Shown piece after piece: positions 1-10,399 of a stretch of 64,000 nt of DNA. The first letter of the stretch is position 1. Each line of letters starts with the position of its first letter. The DNA is from Candidatus Kapaibacterium sp. Lineage in GTDB: Bacteria; Bacteroidota; Ignavibacteria; Kapaibacteriales; UBA2268. The stretch is taken from NCBI GenBank assembly GCA_937927515.1, contig CALBDO010000008.1, positions 1 through 64,000 on the forward strand, in the 5' to 3' direction. The notes beneath the pieces are model-generated. The model searched no databases and was not told where the DNA came from. It saw only the letters and a list, made by a program, of their open reading frames with translations. Position numbers and translations under genes: made by a program.

Positions 1-941
1 AGTAAGGATGGTAGATACTTAGTTGGATTAGCAAGAAATAAACAAACTAATAGTATTTTAGGTTTTCTTCTTGATACAAAAAAGAATCTTACATCCGTTA
101 TTGATAATAATAATTTAAACAAATACAAAACTCAAAATTCAGGTCTACCAAATAGTAAGATTAATGCTATATCGATAGATGGACAGGGGAACAAGTGGAT
201 TGGGACATATAGAGGTCTTGCGAAGTTTGATGGAGTGAATTGGACAGTTTACAACACTTCAAATTCAGGTCTGCCAAGTGATACTATTCTCGCCATATCG
301 ATAGATGTTCAAGGTAGCAAGTGGATTGGGACATATGGAGGAGGTCTTGCAAAGTTTGATGGAGTAAGTTGGACAGTTTACAACACTTCAAATTCAGGTC
401 TGCCATATAATTCGGTTTATGCCATAGCGATAGATGGGCAGGGGAACAAGTGGATTGGGACAGATGGAGGAGGTCTTGCGAAGTTTGATGGAGTAAGTTG
501 GACAGTTTACAACGCTTCAAATTCAGGTCTGCCAAGTGATGGTGTTCTTGCCCTAGCGATAGATGGACAGGGTAACAAGTGGATTGGGACAGGGTTGGGA
601 GGAGGTCTTGCGGTGTATCGTGAGGGTGGAGTTATACTTGATGTTTTGAGAGAGATGAGAAGATAGTACCGAAGGAATTCTCACTTTATCAGAATTATCC
701 AAATCCATTCAATTCAGGGACGATTGTAAAATATTTTGTTAAAGAAGAAGTAATTGTAACAATTAAACTATTTGATATGTTAGGTAAAGAAATTACAACA
801 TTAGTTAATGAAAATAAATTACCGGGTGAATATACCTTTGAGTTCGATGCAAGTAGATATGGACTAAACAGCGGAATATATTTGTATCAGATGCAAGCTG
901 GAGAGTTTAATTCTACAAAAAAATTTATTTACATTAAATAA
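1..941 (+). pseudogene. Beta-propeller protein with T9SS sorting domain, 5'-partial and frameshifted
   Basis: The reading frame is open from base 1, so the true start lies left of the window. Codons up to 666 encode four 'two-component regulator propeller' type repeats (SGLPS...IDGQGNKWIGT...GLAKFDG), each about 43 residues. The frame then hits TAG at 664-666. In the -1 frame, from about 666 to the TAA at 939-941, the sequence continues directly into a classic Por/T9SS C-terminal sorting domain (QNYPNPFN, then LVNE, GIYLYQM and KKFIYIK). This looks like one secreted or surface-bound protein broken by loss of a single base around 655-666. The cause could be a real mutation or an assembly error. 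The propeller repeats suggest binding or scaffolding; no catalytic domain is visible in the part present. Confidence 0.75.
112..627 (+). repeat. Tandem coding repeat, period 126-129 bp
   Basis: Four tandem copies encode the propeller repeats. The TGG ACA GTT TAC AAC landmark falls at 241, 370 and 499, an exact 129 bp spacing. The first copy is 3 bp shorter because it lacks one Gly of the GGGLAK motif. Long stretches are nearly identical between copies, which points to recent duplication or homogenisation. Confidence 0.8.
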
Positions 942-1189
942 AAGGACTGTCGGAGAATTTTATTACCCAGACACGATGTACAAGATATAGGCTCTATTTT
1001 TTAAAAAGTGGATTAACTTAAATTTAGAATAACAATCGGTGCAGTGTTTCGCTGAATACAGTGACTACTACTTCTGCCGAGAAAGTATTTTGGTGGCGAA
1101 GAAACGCAAGAAATCGGTTGCAAAATACGCTTTCCAAACATTGTTAAATTTATTCTCCATTGTGCTAATTTTGCTTTTTTGATTTGAAT

Positions 1190-2476
1190 ATGAAAATATT
1201 ACTTATTGGAAACGGCGGTCGTGAACATTGCCTTGCGTGGAGACTTTTGAATTCTGGCACCGATGCTACAATTTACTCGCCAAGTACAAATGCAGGGATT
1301 CAAAAATTGTCAAATTTTGTAAAGATAAACGAGAAGGATTTCCAGGAAATAGCCAGATTTTGCATTGAACAGAAAATAGACTTTGTTGTAGTCGGACCCG
1401 AGGAGCCTTTGGCAAATGGAATTGGGGATGTACTTCGAGCGCGGGGCATACCAATGTTTGGACCTTCGAAACTTGCTGCTCGGATAGAAGCCTCGAAGTC
1501 TTTTGCCAAAGATTTTATGAATAGATACAATATTCCCACTGCCAGATATAAATCCTTTTCTTTCGATGAGCTTGCAAAGGCAAATGAATACATCGACAGC
1601 ATTGGGACTCCAATAGTAGTTAAAGCAGACGGATTGGCAGCCGGCAAAGGTGTTGTCGTATGTGAATCGAAAGAAGAGGCAAAGTCTGTTGTCCAAAAGA
1701 TGTTTTCCGGGGAATTTGCCGAGGCAGGCAAAAAGGTGGTAATCGAGGAATATTTGGAGGGCGAAGAAGCATCTATCCTTGCAATAACTGATGGCGAGCG
1801 ATATGTTTTGCTCCCATCGTCCCAAGACCACAAGAGAAGTTTAGATGGGGATAAAGGAAAAAACACTGGCGGTATGGGTGCCATATCTCCTACCCCATTG
1901 ATTGACAATAAAGTCTTGAAACAAATCGAAGACGAGATTATTAGACCAGCTATTCAAGGTATGGCAAACGAGGGCTATCCATTCATTGGCTGTCTTTATG
2001 CTGGGCTAATGATAAAGGACGGCAAGGCAAAGGTCGTCGAATTCAACTGTCGCTTTGGTGACCCCGAAACTCAAGCAGTGCTTCCTTTAATTCAGGGGGA
2101 TTTTGCTTCCTTGCTTTATTCGGCTTCGGTGGGGAAGCTGAATAGCAATTTTTGTGATTTCTCTCCCAACAACTTCAGTTGTTGCGTTATCTTGGCTTCG
2201 AGAGGATATCCAGACAAGTACGAAAAAGGATTTGAAATCTCGGGCGTCGAGGATGCCGAGAAACTGGGCTGTTTAGTATTTCACTCTGGAACCATTCTTG
2301 TAAACGACAAACTTTTGTCCAACGGAGGCAGGGTTTTGGGAGTTGTTGCTATGGGTAATACTTTGAAACAAGCCATTGAAAAATCATATCTTGGAACATC
2401 CCTAATTCAATTCGAGAACAAGTATCATAGAAACGACATCGGATACAAAGGATTGAAATATATTGAAAGCCACTAA
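1190..2476 (+). CDS. purD: Phosphoribosylamine--glycine ligase (GARS)
   Basis: Second step of de novo purine synthesis: ATP-dependent ligation of glycine to 5-phosphoribosylamine, cytosolic. The 428-residue length is normal for the family. It opens with the N-domain motif LLIGNGGREH. The ATP-grasp part has VVKADGLAAGKGVVV (about residue 142) and the family signature FNCRFGDPETQ (about residue 284). An in-frame TTG lies two codons upstream at 1184. I prefer the ATG at 1190 because MKILLIGNGGREH is the usual start of PurD. The gene stands alone, with no other pur gene beside it. The 248 bp to its left hold no recognisable gene. Confidence 0.95.
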   Translation: MKILLIGNGGREHCLAWRLLNSGTDATIYSPSTNAGIQKLSNFVKINEKDFQEIARFCIEQKIDFVVVGPEEPLANGIGDVLRARGIPMFGPSKLAARIEASKSFAKDFMNRYNIPTARYKSFSFDELAKANEYIDSIGTPIVVKADGLAAGKGVVVCESKEEAKSVVQKMFSGEFAEAGKKVVIEEYLEGEEASILAITDGERYVLLPSSQDHKRSLDGDKGKNTGGMGAISPTPLIDNKVLKQIEDEIIRPAIQGMANEGYPFIGCLYAGLMIKDGKAKVVEFNCRFGDPETQAVLPLIQGDFASLLYSASVGKLNSNFCDFSPNNFSCCVILASRGYPDKYEKGFEISGVEDAEKLGCLVFHSGTILVNDKLLSNGGRVLGVVAMGNTLKQAIEKSYLGTSLIQFENKYHRNDIGYKGLKYIESH

Positions 2477-2623
2477 ACAAGTAGCAACGCGCTCTGTATT
2501 TGGTTTCACGACGAAGTGCAAATAAAAAAGTAAATCGGCAAGATAAATCTTTGTGCAGTAGGAATTAACAAAATAAAAAGCCATTTAAATCGAGTTTAAC
2601 TTTTCATTTAGACTAATTTCGTG

Positions 2624-3895
2624 ATGAATTTGCTAAAAGAGATTTGGATAGTTTTCAACGAGATGGCGCCCTACTTGCTACTTGGGATTTTCTTTGTCGC
2701 AATTCTCGATTTATTCGTATCGAAGAAGCTAATACTAAAACAGATAAGTCGAAACAATATCAGCTCGATAATAAAAACAGCTCTTTTTGGTGTGCCTTTG
2801 CCATTGTGCTCATGTGGAGTGATTCCGACCAGTGTCTATTTAGAAAAGAATGGAGCATCGAAACCATCTGTTGTGTCTTTTCTAATTTCTACACCTCAAA
2901 CTGGTATAGATAGCATTATTGCAACTTATGGTTTGCTTGGTCCAATTTTTGCTTTTTTCCGACCAGTCGCTGCATTTGTAATGGGAATTATCGGAGGAAT
3001 TGTAACCTTATTTGTTCAAAAAAACGAGGGAAGAAAAACACCAATTTTTCCAAATTTTAACCCCATTGAAATAGATAGCAATGAAAAAGGGAAAAAAATT
3101 TTACCAAGAGTTACAAAATCATTCCGCTATGCCTTTTTTGATTTCATAGACGATATTTCAACACAATTTGTAATAGGTTTGATTATTGCTGGGGCAATTT
3201 CATACTTTGTACCCGAGGACTTTTTCTCGTCGGTTTTCCGAGGCAACGAGATTTTGGCGATTTTCTCTGTCGTAATTTTTTCCATACCTATGTATGTATG
3301 TGCTACAGCATCGATTCCAATTGCACTTACACTTATGATGAAAGGCTTTTCACCAGCGGTTGCTTATGTTTTTCTTGTTACTGGACCAGTCACAAATGCG
3401 GCGTCATTGTCAATTTTATCAAAAGTTTTAGGCAAAAAGTTGCTTGCAGTATATGTTGTTGTTGTCGTTACGTTATCAATAATATTTGGGCAAATTTTGA
3501 ACTGGATATTTTGGACTTTAGAAATCGACCCGCATAGTCAGATGAACCATTTGAGTATGCATTCACACGGAGCTGAATCAACATTTTTCGGTACTATCCC
3601 GACATACATTTTATTAATTTTGATTTTGGTTTCATTGATTAGAAAATTAAATTCAAGAAGAAAAGGGTGGAAGATGAGAAATACACTCAACAAAACTGCT
3701 GGCATTTACAAAGTCGAGGGAATGACCTGCAATCACTGTGTTATGAATGTGGAAAAGTCTTTGCGCGCAGTCGAGGGAGTTACATATGTTGAAGTAAATT
3801 TATCCGGCGGATTAGTAAAAATAGAAGGCAACTACAAACTGGAGGATGTCCGCAAAGCAATCGAGTCTATTGGATACAAATTTATTGGAGAATAG
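2624..3895 (+). CDS. SO_0444-type metal efflux permease fused to a heavy-metal-associated (HMA) domain
   Basis: A 423-residue integral membrane protein of the DUF318/ArsP-related permease family (SO_0444-like Cu/Zn exporters). The family hallmark PLPLCSCGVIPTS, with paired Cys, is near residue 64, and STPQTGIDSI follows. About eight to ten hydrophobic segments run to about residue 345. A linker rich in His and Met comes next (around 3535-3570). The C-terminus, from about residue 358, is an HMA/CopZ-like domain with the metal-binding motif GMTCNHC. The likely role is cytoplasmic metal capture and export, probably of Cu(I), Zn or similar; the substrate is inferred from family. A GTG at 2621 directly precedes the chosen ATG. 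coaD begins 2 nt after the stop, so the two are probably co-transcribed. Confidence 0.85.
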   Translation: MNLLKEIWIVFNEMAPYLLLGIFFVAILDLFVSKKLILKQISRNNISSIIKTALFGVPLPLCSCGVIPTSVYLEKNGASKPSVVSFLISTPQTGIDSIIATYGLLGPIFAFFRPVAAFVMGIIGGIVTLFVQKNEGRKTPIFPNFNPIEIDSNEKGKKILPRVTKSFRYAFFDFIDDISTQFVIGLIIAGAISYFVPEDFFSSVFRGNEILAIFSVVIFSIPMYVCATASIPIALTLMMKGFSPAVAYVFLVTGPVTNAASLSILSKVLGKKLLAVYVVVVVTLSIIFGQILNWIFWTLEIDPHSQMNHLSMHSHGAESTFFGTIPTYILLILILVSLIRKLNSRRKGWKMRNTLNKTAGIYKVEGMTCNHCVMNVEKSLRAVEGVTYVEVNLSGGLVKIEGNYKLEDVRKAIESIGYKFIGE

Positions 3896-3897
3896 AT

Positions 3898-4380
3898 TTG
3901 GAAAAAATTGCAATATACCCCGGCACTTTCGACCCCATAACCAATGGTCACATTGATGTTATTGAAAGAGCGTTGAAGATATTCGACAAGGTTGTTGTAG
4001 TCGTTGCAAGGCATCCACGGAAACAAACTCTATTTACAGAAGAGGAAAGGTTGGAGCTTCTTCGAGAGTCGTTGTCTCGGTATGAAAACATAGAAATATC
4101 GATAACAGATAAATTAACAGTTGAATTTGCCCGCAGTGTCTCTGCAAGAGCAATAATTCGAGGTATTCGAGCAGTGTCCGACTTTGAATATGAGTTTCAA
4201 ATCGCATTGATGAACCGAAAGTTATGCCCAGAAGTAGCAACAATTTTTTTGATGCCAAACGAGAAATATACATATCTAAACTCCTCAATCATAAGAGAAT
4301 TGGCAAGATATGGAGCAGATGTAAGCGATTTTGTCCCCCCTTGCGTATCCAAAAAATTAAAAGAAAAATTCACACTTTAG
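3898..4380 (+). CDS. coaD: Pantetheine-phosphate adenylyltransferase
   Basis: Fourth step of coenzyme A synthesis: 4'-phosphopantetheine + ATP to dephospho-CoA + PPi. The 160 residues match the family length exactly. The nucleotidyltransferase HxGH motif is GTFDPITNGHIDV near the N-terminus, and the second signature (NEKYTYLNSSIIRELARYG) is present. The start is TTG, 2 nt after the stop of the permease gene; no ATG fits the conserved N-terminus. It is followed by the CIRCE operator region of groES. Confidence 0.95.
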   Translation: MEKIAIYPGTFDPITNGHIDVIERALKIFDKVVVVVARHPRKQTLFTEEERLELLRESLSRYENIEISITDKLTVEFARSVSARAIIRGIRAVSDFEYEFQIALMNRKLCPEVATIFLMPNEKYTYLNSSIIRELARYGADVSDFVPPCVSKKLKEKFTL

Positions 4381-4414
4381 ATTACAATAAAAAAAACAAT
4401 ACCACGTTGTATTG

Positions 4415-4441
4415 TTAGCACTCGATTAGGTCGAGTGCTAA
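4415..4441. promoter_or_regulatory. CIRCE operator (HrcA binding site) of groES-groEL
   Basis: A perfect inverted repeat TTAGCACTC-N9-GAGTGCTAA lies 41 nt upstream of the groES start. It matches the CIRCE consensus base for base, so heat-shock control by an HrcA repressor is expected. hrcA itself is not in this window. Confidence 0.97.
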
Positions 4442-4482
4442 AAGATTTAATTAAGATGTAGAACAAATAAGGAGGAGAAGAG

Positions 4483-4770
4483 ATGAACTTATCACCATTG
4501 CACGACAGAGTAATAATTAAACCCTCACAACCAGAAGAAGTAACAAAGGGGGGTATCATTATCCCCGACACAGCAAAGGAAAAGCCTATGCAAGGCGAGG
4601 TAATTGCAGTCGGTCCCGGAAAGTTGACCGAAGACGGGAAAGTTGTCCCTTTAACCGTTAAAGTTGGCGACAAAGTATTGTACGGAAAATACTCAGGAAC
4701 AGAGGTAGAAATTAACGGCGAGCAATTTTTAATTATGCGTGAAAGTGATATTCTCGCAATCATTAAGTAA
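4483..4770 (+). CDS. groES: Co-chaperonin GroES
   Basis: A 95-residue heptameric lid of the GroEL folding chamber. It starts [12 protein letters not shown], carries the mobile loop region [17 protein letters not shown] that contacts GroEL, and ends in ESDILAIIK, all typical. A strong ribosome binding site (AAGGAGGAG) sits about 7 nt before the ATG. It is the first gene of a two-gene operon, 38 nt ahead of groEL and downstream of the CIRCE operator. Confidence 0.98.
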   Translation: MNLSPLHDRVIIKPSQPEEVTKGGIIIPDTAKEKPMQGEVIAVGPGKLTEDGKVVPLTVKVGDKVLYGKYSGTEVEINGEQFLIMRESDILAIIK

Positions 4771-4793
4771 ATCAATATGTTATGTTTCACTAA

Positions 4794-6431
<1,638 letters not shown>

Positions 6432-6447
6432 TACCGATAGAGTTTCA

Positions 6448-6473
6448 AGCGGGCTTTTAGCCCGCTTTTTTTT
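6448..6473 (+). terminator. Rho-independent terminator of groES-groEL
   Basis: A perfect 8 bp GC-rich stem (AGCGGGCT / AGCCCGCT) with a 3 nt loop is followed directly by a run of eight T, 17 nt after the groEL stop. Confidence 0.95.
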
Positions 6474-6515
6474 ATTTTAAAGTTTCATAATTTTACTTTT
6501 TGTGTGGTGGAAATT

Positions 6516-7337
6516 ATGAAAATAGTAACTTGGAATGTAAACGGCTATCGTTCTATCGTGGGCCAGAATCCCTCTAAAAGATACGATAAAATAAGTCGAG
6601 AGAATAAATTATTTGATTTTATTCAGCGAAACCAACCCGATATTTTGTGCATACAAGAAGTAAAAGCAGATGTCGAGCAAATAGAACCAGAATTGCAAAA
6701 GCCCGATGGCTACATAGCAATTTACAACACTTGTAAAATCAAAAAGGGTTATAGCGGAGTTGCGATTTTTACCAAAATTGAACCTAAGGACACCATCTTA
6801 GAAATAGGTAAAGAAGAGTTTGACAGCGAAGGAAGGTTTATTCGATTGGATTTCGAAAAGTTCACATTGTTGAACATTTATTTTCCTAAAGGATATACAG
6901 ACCATGAAAGGCTTGATTTCAAGATGAGATTTTATGATGAAATCTATCGCTACCTAAGAAATTTGAAAAAAGAGACAAAGAACATTATTGTCTCTGGAGA
7001 CTACAATACCGCACACAAAGAAATCGACCTTGCCCGACCCAAAGAGAACCAAAATGTCTCGGGATTTTTACCTCTGGAACGTGAAAAAATGGACGAACTC
7101 GTAGATATGGGATTTGTCGACGCTTTTCGATTATTTACCAAAGAAGGAGGACACTACTCGTGGTGGAGTCAGCGAGGAAGGGCTCGAGAAAACAATGTTG
7201 GATGGCGAGTTGATTACCACTTCGTAAGCAAAGAAATGGTACCATACGTGGAGAAATGCTATATGCTTCCAAATGAATTTGGCTCGGACCACTGCCCCGT
7301 TGTTTTAGAAATTTCTAATGAATTAATATCAAATTAA
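6516..7337 (+). CDS. xth: Exodeoxyribonuclease III / AP endonuclease
   Basis: A 273-residue Mg2+-dependent endonuclease/exonuclease/phosphatase-fold enzyme of base excision repair that cuts at abasic sites. It shows all family motifs: TWNVNGYRS at the N-terminus, the catalytic Glu in IQEVKAD, GDYNTAH (Asp and Asn), the RVDYHFVS segment and the terminal GSDHCPVV (Asp-His). It resembles the ExoA type more than E. coli XthA. A GTG lies four codons upstream (6504), but the ATG at 6516 fits the conserved start and has a GGTGGA-like site before it. The small gene at 7347 follows after 9 nt. Confidence 0.94.
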   Translation: MKIVTWNVNGYRSIVGQNPSKRYDKISRENKLFDFIQRNQPDILCIQEVKADVEQIEPELQKPDGYIAIYNTCKIKKGYSGVAIFTKIEPKDTILEIGKEEFDSEGRFIRLDFEKFTLLNIYFPKGYTDHERLDFKMRFYDEIYRYLRNLKKETKNIIVSGDYNTAHKEIDLARPKENQNVSGFLPLEREKMDELVDMGFVDAFRLFTKEGGHYSWWSQRGRARENNVGWRVDYHFVSKEMVPYVEKCYMLPNEFGSDHCPVVLEISNELISN

Positions 7338-7346
7338 TGAAAAAAT

Positions 7347-7610
7347 ATGGGAAAATCAATATTAATAATTTTAGTCGGAAAAAGAAACGAAGCCGCTGTC
7401 AATGTTCAAAAACTATTAACAGGCTGGGGATGTTTGATTAAGACCAGACTTGGCATTCACGACGGTGTCTTGGAAAATTGCTCAGAAGAAGGTTTAATTA
7501 TTTGCGAAATGGTTGGCGAGAGGGAAAAACACGAAGAACTTGCTCGAAAGCTGAATTTACTGAAAAGCATTAAAGCAAAACTTGTACATTTGGTATTAGA
7601 CGAGGACTAA
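7347..7610 (+). CDS. Small ACT-like (TM1266-type) protein of unknown role
   Basis: An 87-residue cytosolic protein. The pattern (ILIILVGKRNEAAVNVQKLL, then TRLGIHDG, a LIICEMVG strand, a Glu/Lys-rich helix and a final AKLVHLVLDED strand) suggests a beta-alpha-beta-beta-alpha-beta ferredoxin/ACT-like fold. It resembles the small 'iron-only hydrogenase system regulator' (TM1266) family. No hydrogenase gene is visible in the window, so the role is open. It lies 9 nt behind xth and is probably co-transcribed with it. Confidence 0.6.
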   Translation: MGKSILIILVGKRNEAAVNVQKLLTGWGCLIKTRLGIHDGVLENCSEEGLIICEMVGEREKHEELARKLNLLKSIKAKLVHLVLDED

Positions 7611-7691
7611 TTTGTCCAACCATATCCTATAATTTCTTGCAATAAATTTTCGTTTTTCCGTTTAAATGAGATTATTTCTGGATAATTTTTA

Positions 7692-8471
7692 ATGTTGAGA
7701 AAAATATTTTTAATTTGCTTTTTTGTAAACTTTACTCTGTTTTTTGCGTACGGGCAAAAATCCAAAATGATATATCCCAGCGAGGACCTTCTCTATGAGG
7801 TATCCTTTTTGGGAATCAAATTGGGTACCATACGAATAGTCACCGAAAACCACGAAGAATTTCAAGGCAAATTGGTACATAAAGCAAAAGCCTATATCGA
7901 CTCGTACTCTGGAATTCCTTTCGTGAGCTTGCATGCAGTTTTTTCAAGTTGGTTCGACCAATCAATAAGTTTTTCCTACAAGTTTACTTCCAGTATGAAA
8001 GAGAAAGATTATTGGCTCTACGACCAGATATTATTTGATTATCCAAATAAAAAAATTATAATTGAAAAGTTTAAAAAGAACCAAAAGTACTATTCAAATG
8101 CAATTTCTACCACGAAGATGTGGTCCGACGGTTTATCGCTTTTCTTTCTGGCGCGAGAATACACAAAATCGAAGAAGAACATTAAAATTCCAACTTTGAT
8201 GGACAAGGATACAGCATATACATATATAAATTTTCACGGAGCAAGAGAAAATATTTCCATCGAAAGCATTGGCTATCCTGTTCGAACAGTTCATTTTAAT
8301 GGAAAAGCGGATTGGACGGGCATTTATGGTCTAACTGGTCATTTCGAAGGTTGGTTTAGCGACGACGATGCAAGCGTACCAATTAAAGCAAAAATGAACG
8401 TTTACATCGGTAGTATAAATATTGAACTAATCAAATGGAACCGCAAGGGCTGGGTACCTCCTAAAGGCTAA
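7692..8471 (+). CDS. DUF3108 family exported protein
   Basis: A 259-residue protein with a clear N-terminal signal peptide (hydrophobic residues 5-20, ending FAYGQ). The rest resembles the DUF3108 family: an early beta strand (LLYEVSFLGIKLGTIRI), a central phenylalanine/tyrosine-rich part and a C-terminal segment ending IELIKWNRKGWVPP. It is probably periplasmic or on the outer membrane. The family has no firm function, though an all-beta lipid- or polysaccharide-handling fold is plausible. Its stop lies 12 nt from the convergent stop of the MlaE gene. Confidence 0.7.
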   Translation: MLRKIFLICFFVNFTLFFAYGQKSKMIYPSEDLLYEVSFLGIKLGTIRIVTENHEEFQGKLVHKAKAYIDSYSGIPFVSLHAVFSSWFDQSISFSYKFTSSMKEKDYWLYDQILFDYPNKKIIIEKFKKNQKYYSNAISTTKMWSDGLSLFFLAREYTKSKKNIKIPTLMDKDTAYTYINFHGARENISIESIGYPVRTVHFNGKADWTGIYGLTGHFEGWFSDDDASVPIKAKMNVYIGSINIELIKWNRKGWVPPKG

Positions 8472-8483
8472 TAAGCCACCTTC

Positions 8484-9623
8484 CTATAGTCCGATTGCAT
8501 CAAAAATAAAAGTAAATATCGTATCGGCAATAATTATAGCAAAAATACCACTCACCACAGAGATAGTGGTTGCAGAGCCAACGCTTTCGGCACCGCCACG
8601 CACTTGCAGCCCACGATAGCAACCAATCGAAGCAACAAGAAAACCAAAAATTACACTCTTTAAAAGCCCAGAAACTAAATCTGTTAAATCAACTGCCAAC
8701 TGGAGTTCTGTAAAATATCCAACAGCAGTAATATCGAGCGTAAATAAGCCTGCAATGAGACCGCCGAGTATACCAGCAATGTTACCAAACACTGTTAACA
8801 AAGGTATCGAAAAAGTAACAGCCAAGACCCGAGGTATAACAAGGAAACGAAATGGTTCGAAACCCATTGAACGCAAAGCATCGATTTCCTCGGAAACTTT
8901 CATTGTGCCAAGTTCTGCTGCAAACGCAGAGCCCGAACGCCCAGCAACTAAAATTGCTGTCATAAGGGGTCCTAGCTCCCTTACTACAGAAACACCTATG
9001 AGGTCGGCTATGTATATATCAGCACCAAATTGTTTTAGTTGAATTGCACCTTGATAACCAGAAATCACCCCAATAAGCAAAAGGATTAGAGAAACTATTG
9101 GAAGAGCATTTACACCATTTTTTAAGTAAAGAAATGGAAAATCTTCCCACCGGACTTTTCGAGGTCGAAAGATAGAGCCTATAAGTTTAGTTAACAATTC
9201 CCCAAAAAATTCAAAAAAATTGTAATAATCGATTAAAATATATCGCATCCTTTCGCCAATGGAGGAGAAATATTGCACTATAGGATTGAAAGCCCTCTCT
9301 TTATGGTCTTCCCGAAGTGAAAAATCGGAGAATTTTTCACAAAGGCTTCGCATTTGTTCTGTCATCCCAATTACTTCCAATTCTAAAAGATGCAACTTTG
9401 CCCAATCCCTAATTTCATTCACGAACAAAACAACAGAAGTATCGAAAAATTGAATTCGGCTGAAATCTAAAATCAACTTCTTCGCTCCGGAAAATGTTTT
9501 TTCAAATGGTTTCAACTTATCATACTGTGGTAAATATTCAATAGTAAAGGAATACAAAAATTCAACTCTAACGTAGTTTGCATCTTTATGGATATTGTAG
9601 TAATTTAGTTTTTTCGCATTCAT
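8484..9623 (-). CDS. MlaE-type lipid ABC transporter permease with N-terminal STAS-like domain
   Basis: 379 residues. Positions 1-110 look like a STAS domain (KKLILDFSRIQFFDTSVVLFVNEI). From about 165 follows an MlaE/YrbE permease with five to six membrane segments and the signature VVRELGPLMTAILVAGRSGS and EIDALRSMGFEP. In family terms it moves phospholipids between outer and inner membrane. The usual partners (MlaF ATPase and MlaD MCE protein) are not adjacent here. The ATG is at 9623; the gene diverges from nusB with 61 nt between the starts. Confidence 0.88.
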   Translation of the reverse strand: MNAKKLNYYNIHKDANYVRVEFLYSFTIEYLPQYDKLKPFEKTFSGAKKLILDFSRIQFFDTSVVLFVNEIRDWAKLHLLELEVIGMTEQMRSLCEKFSDFSLREDHKERAFNPIVQYFSSIGERMRYILIDYYNFFEFFGELLTKLIGSIFRPRKVRWEDFPFLYLKNGVNALPIVSLILLLIGVISGYQGAIQLKQFGADIYIADLIGVSVVRELGPLMTAILVAGRSGSAFAAELGTMKVSEEIDALRSMGFEPFRFLVIPRVLAVTFSIPLLTVFGNIAGILGGLIAGLFTLDITAVGYFTELQLAVDLTDLVSGLLKSVIFGFLVASIGCYRGLQVRGGAESVGSATTISVVSGIFAIIIADTIFTFIFDAIGL

Positions 9624-9684
9624 TGTTTCACAAATAAAATCTTTAATATGACTTCAAATTAATAAATTTTTATTGCAAGGGCAA

Positions 9685-10326
9685 ATGGCAAAAACCAGCA
9701 AAAAGAGTAAAATAGATAATACCAGAAACGCAAAAGAGAGTTTCTATTTGAGCAAAACCAAAAAAGTAATTGGCACTCGTAGCATGGTGCGAGGGAAAGT
9801 TCTCGAGGTGTTATTTGCTAATGAAATCAGTCAGGAGCCAATAGATGATTTATTTGAAACTATCTTCTACCGCCAATTTAAATTTGAACCAGACGAACCC
9901 ACCGGCAATCGGCTTCTCACTCGTGAAGAAATATTAGAACTTGAAGCCGATATACCCATATCGTGGTCGGAGGAGGAAGTGCAATTTGCAAAAGAATTAA
10001 TTGAAAAAACACTACAAACACGACCTTTTGCTATCGACGAAATCCGTCGAACTATCGCTAATTGGGAATTTGAACGACTGACAACAATAGACAGGATTAT
10101 CCTCGAGATGGCAATTGCCGAGCTACTGCACTTTCCTAAAATCGACCCGGAAGTTACTATAAACGAAGCTATCGAAGTTGCTAAACTATATTCAACCGAC
10201 AAAAGCGGTCTTTTCGTCAACGGTGTTTTGGATAGCCTGTACAAGAAATTTACTCAACAAGAGCTAATTCAAAAAAAGAAACATAACCCAGAACCCCCAG
10301 CAAAAGACCCCCTCATAGATTCATAA
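9685..10326 (+). CDS. nusB: Transcription antitermination factor NusB
   Basis: A 213-residue RNA-binding protein that acts with NusE/S10 in rRNA antitermination. The start of the core domain is MVRGKVLEVLFANE (near residue 33), and the end is the conserved segment TTIDRIILEMAIAELLHFP...INEAIEVAKLYSTDKSGLFVNGVLDSL. It is longer than E. coli NusB (139 residues) because of a basic N-terminal extension of about 30 residues and an acidic insert of about 40 (positions 60-95). Long NusB forms are common in this phylum. A TTG at 9673 would add four residues; the ATG at 9685 is preferred. Confidence 0.92.
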   Translation: MAKTSKKSKIDNTRNAKESFYLSKTKKVIGTRSMVRGKVLEVLFANEISQEPIDDLFETIFYRQFKFEPDEPTGNRLLTREEILELEADIPISWSEEEVQFAKELIEKTLQTRPFAIDEIRRTIANWEFERLTTIDRIILEMAIAELLHFPKIDPEVTINEAIEVAKLYSTDKSGLFVNGVLDSLYKKFTQQELIQKKKHNPEPPAKDPLIDS

Positions 10327-10399
10327 ACTTGGTGGGTCAATCGTCTCGACTGAATATTAAATAATCTCGATTAAGAGTAACGAACTCAAAATGTGAATC

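Noticed and set aside
1-630. Possible CRISPR or satellite array from regular repeats
   Set aside because: The repeats are in frame, about 129 bp, and encode propeller blades; there are no unique spacers.
1300-1908. Long open frame antisense to purD
   Set aside because: It lies opposite a well-supported gene with normal PurD motifs and has no family resemblance; it is a shadow of codon usage.
2477-2623. Possible small gene between purD and the permease
   Set aside because: No frame with a start site and conserved look; only AT-rich sequence.
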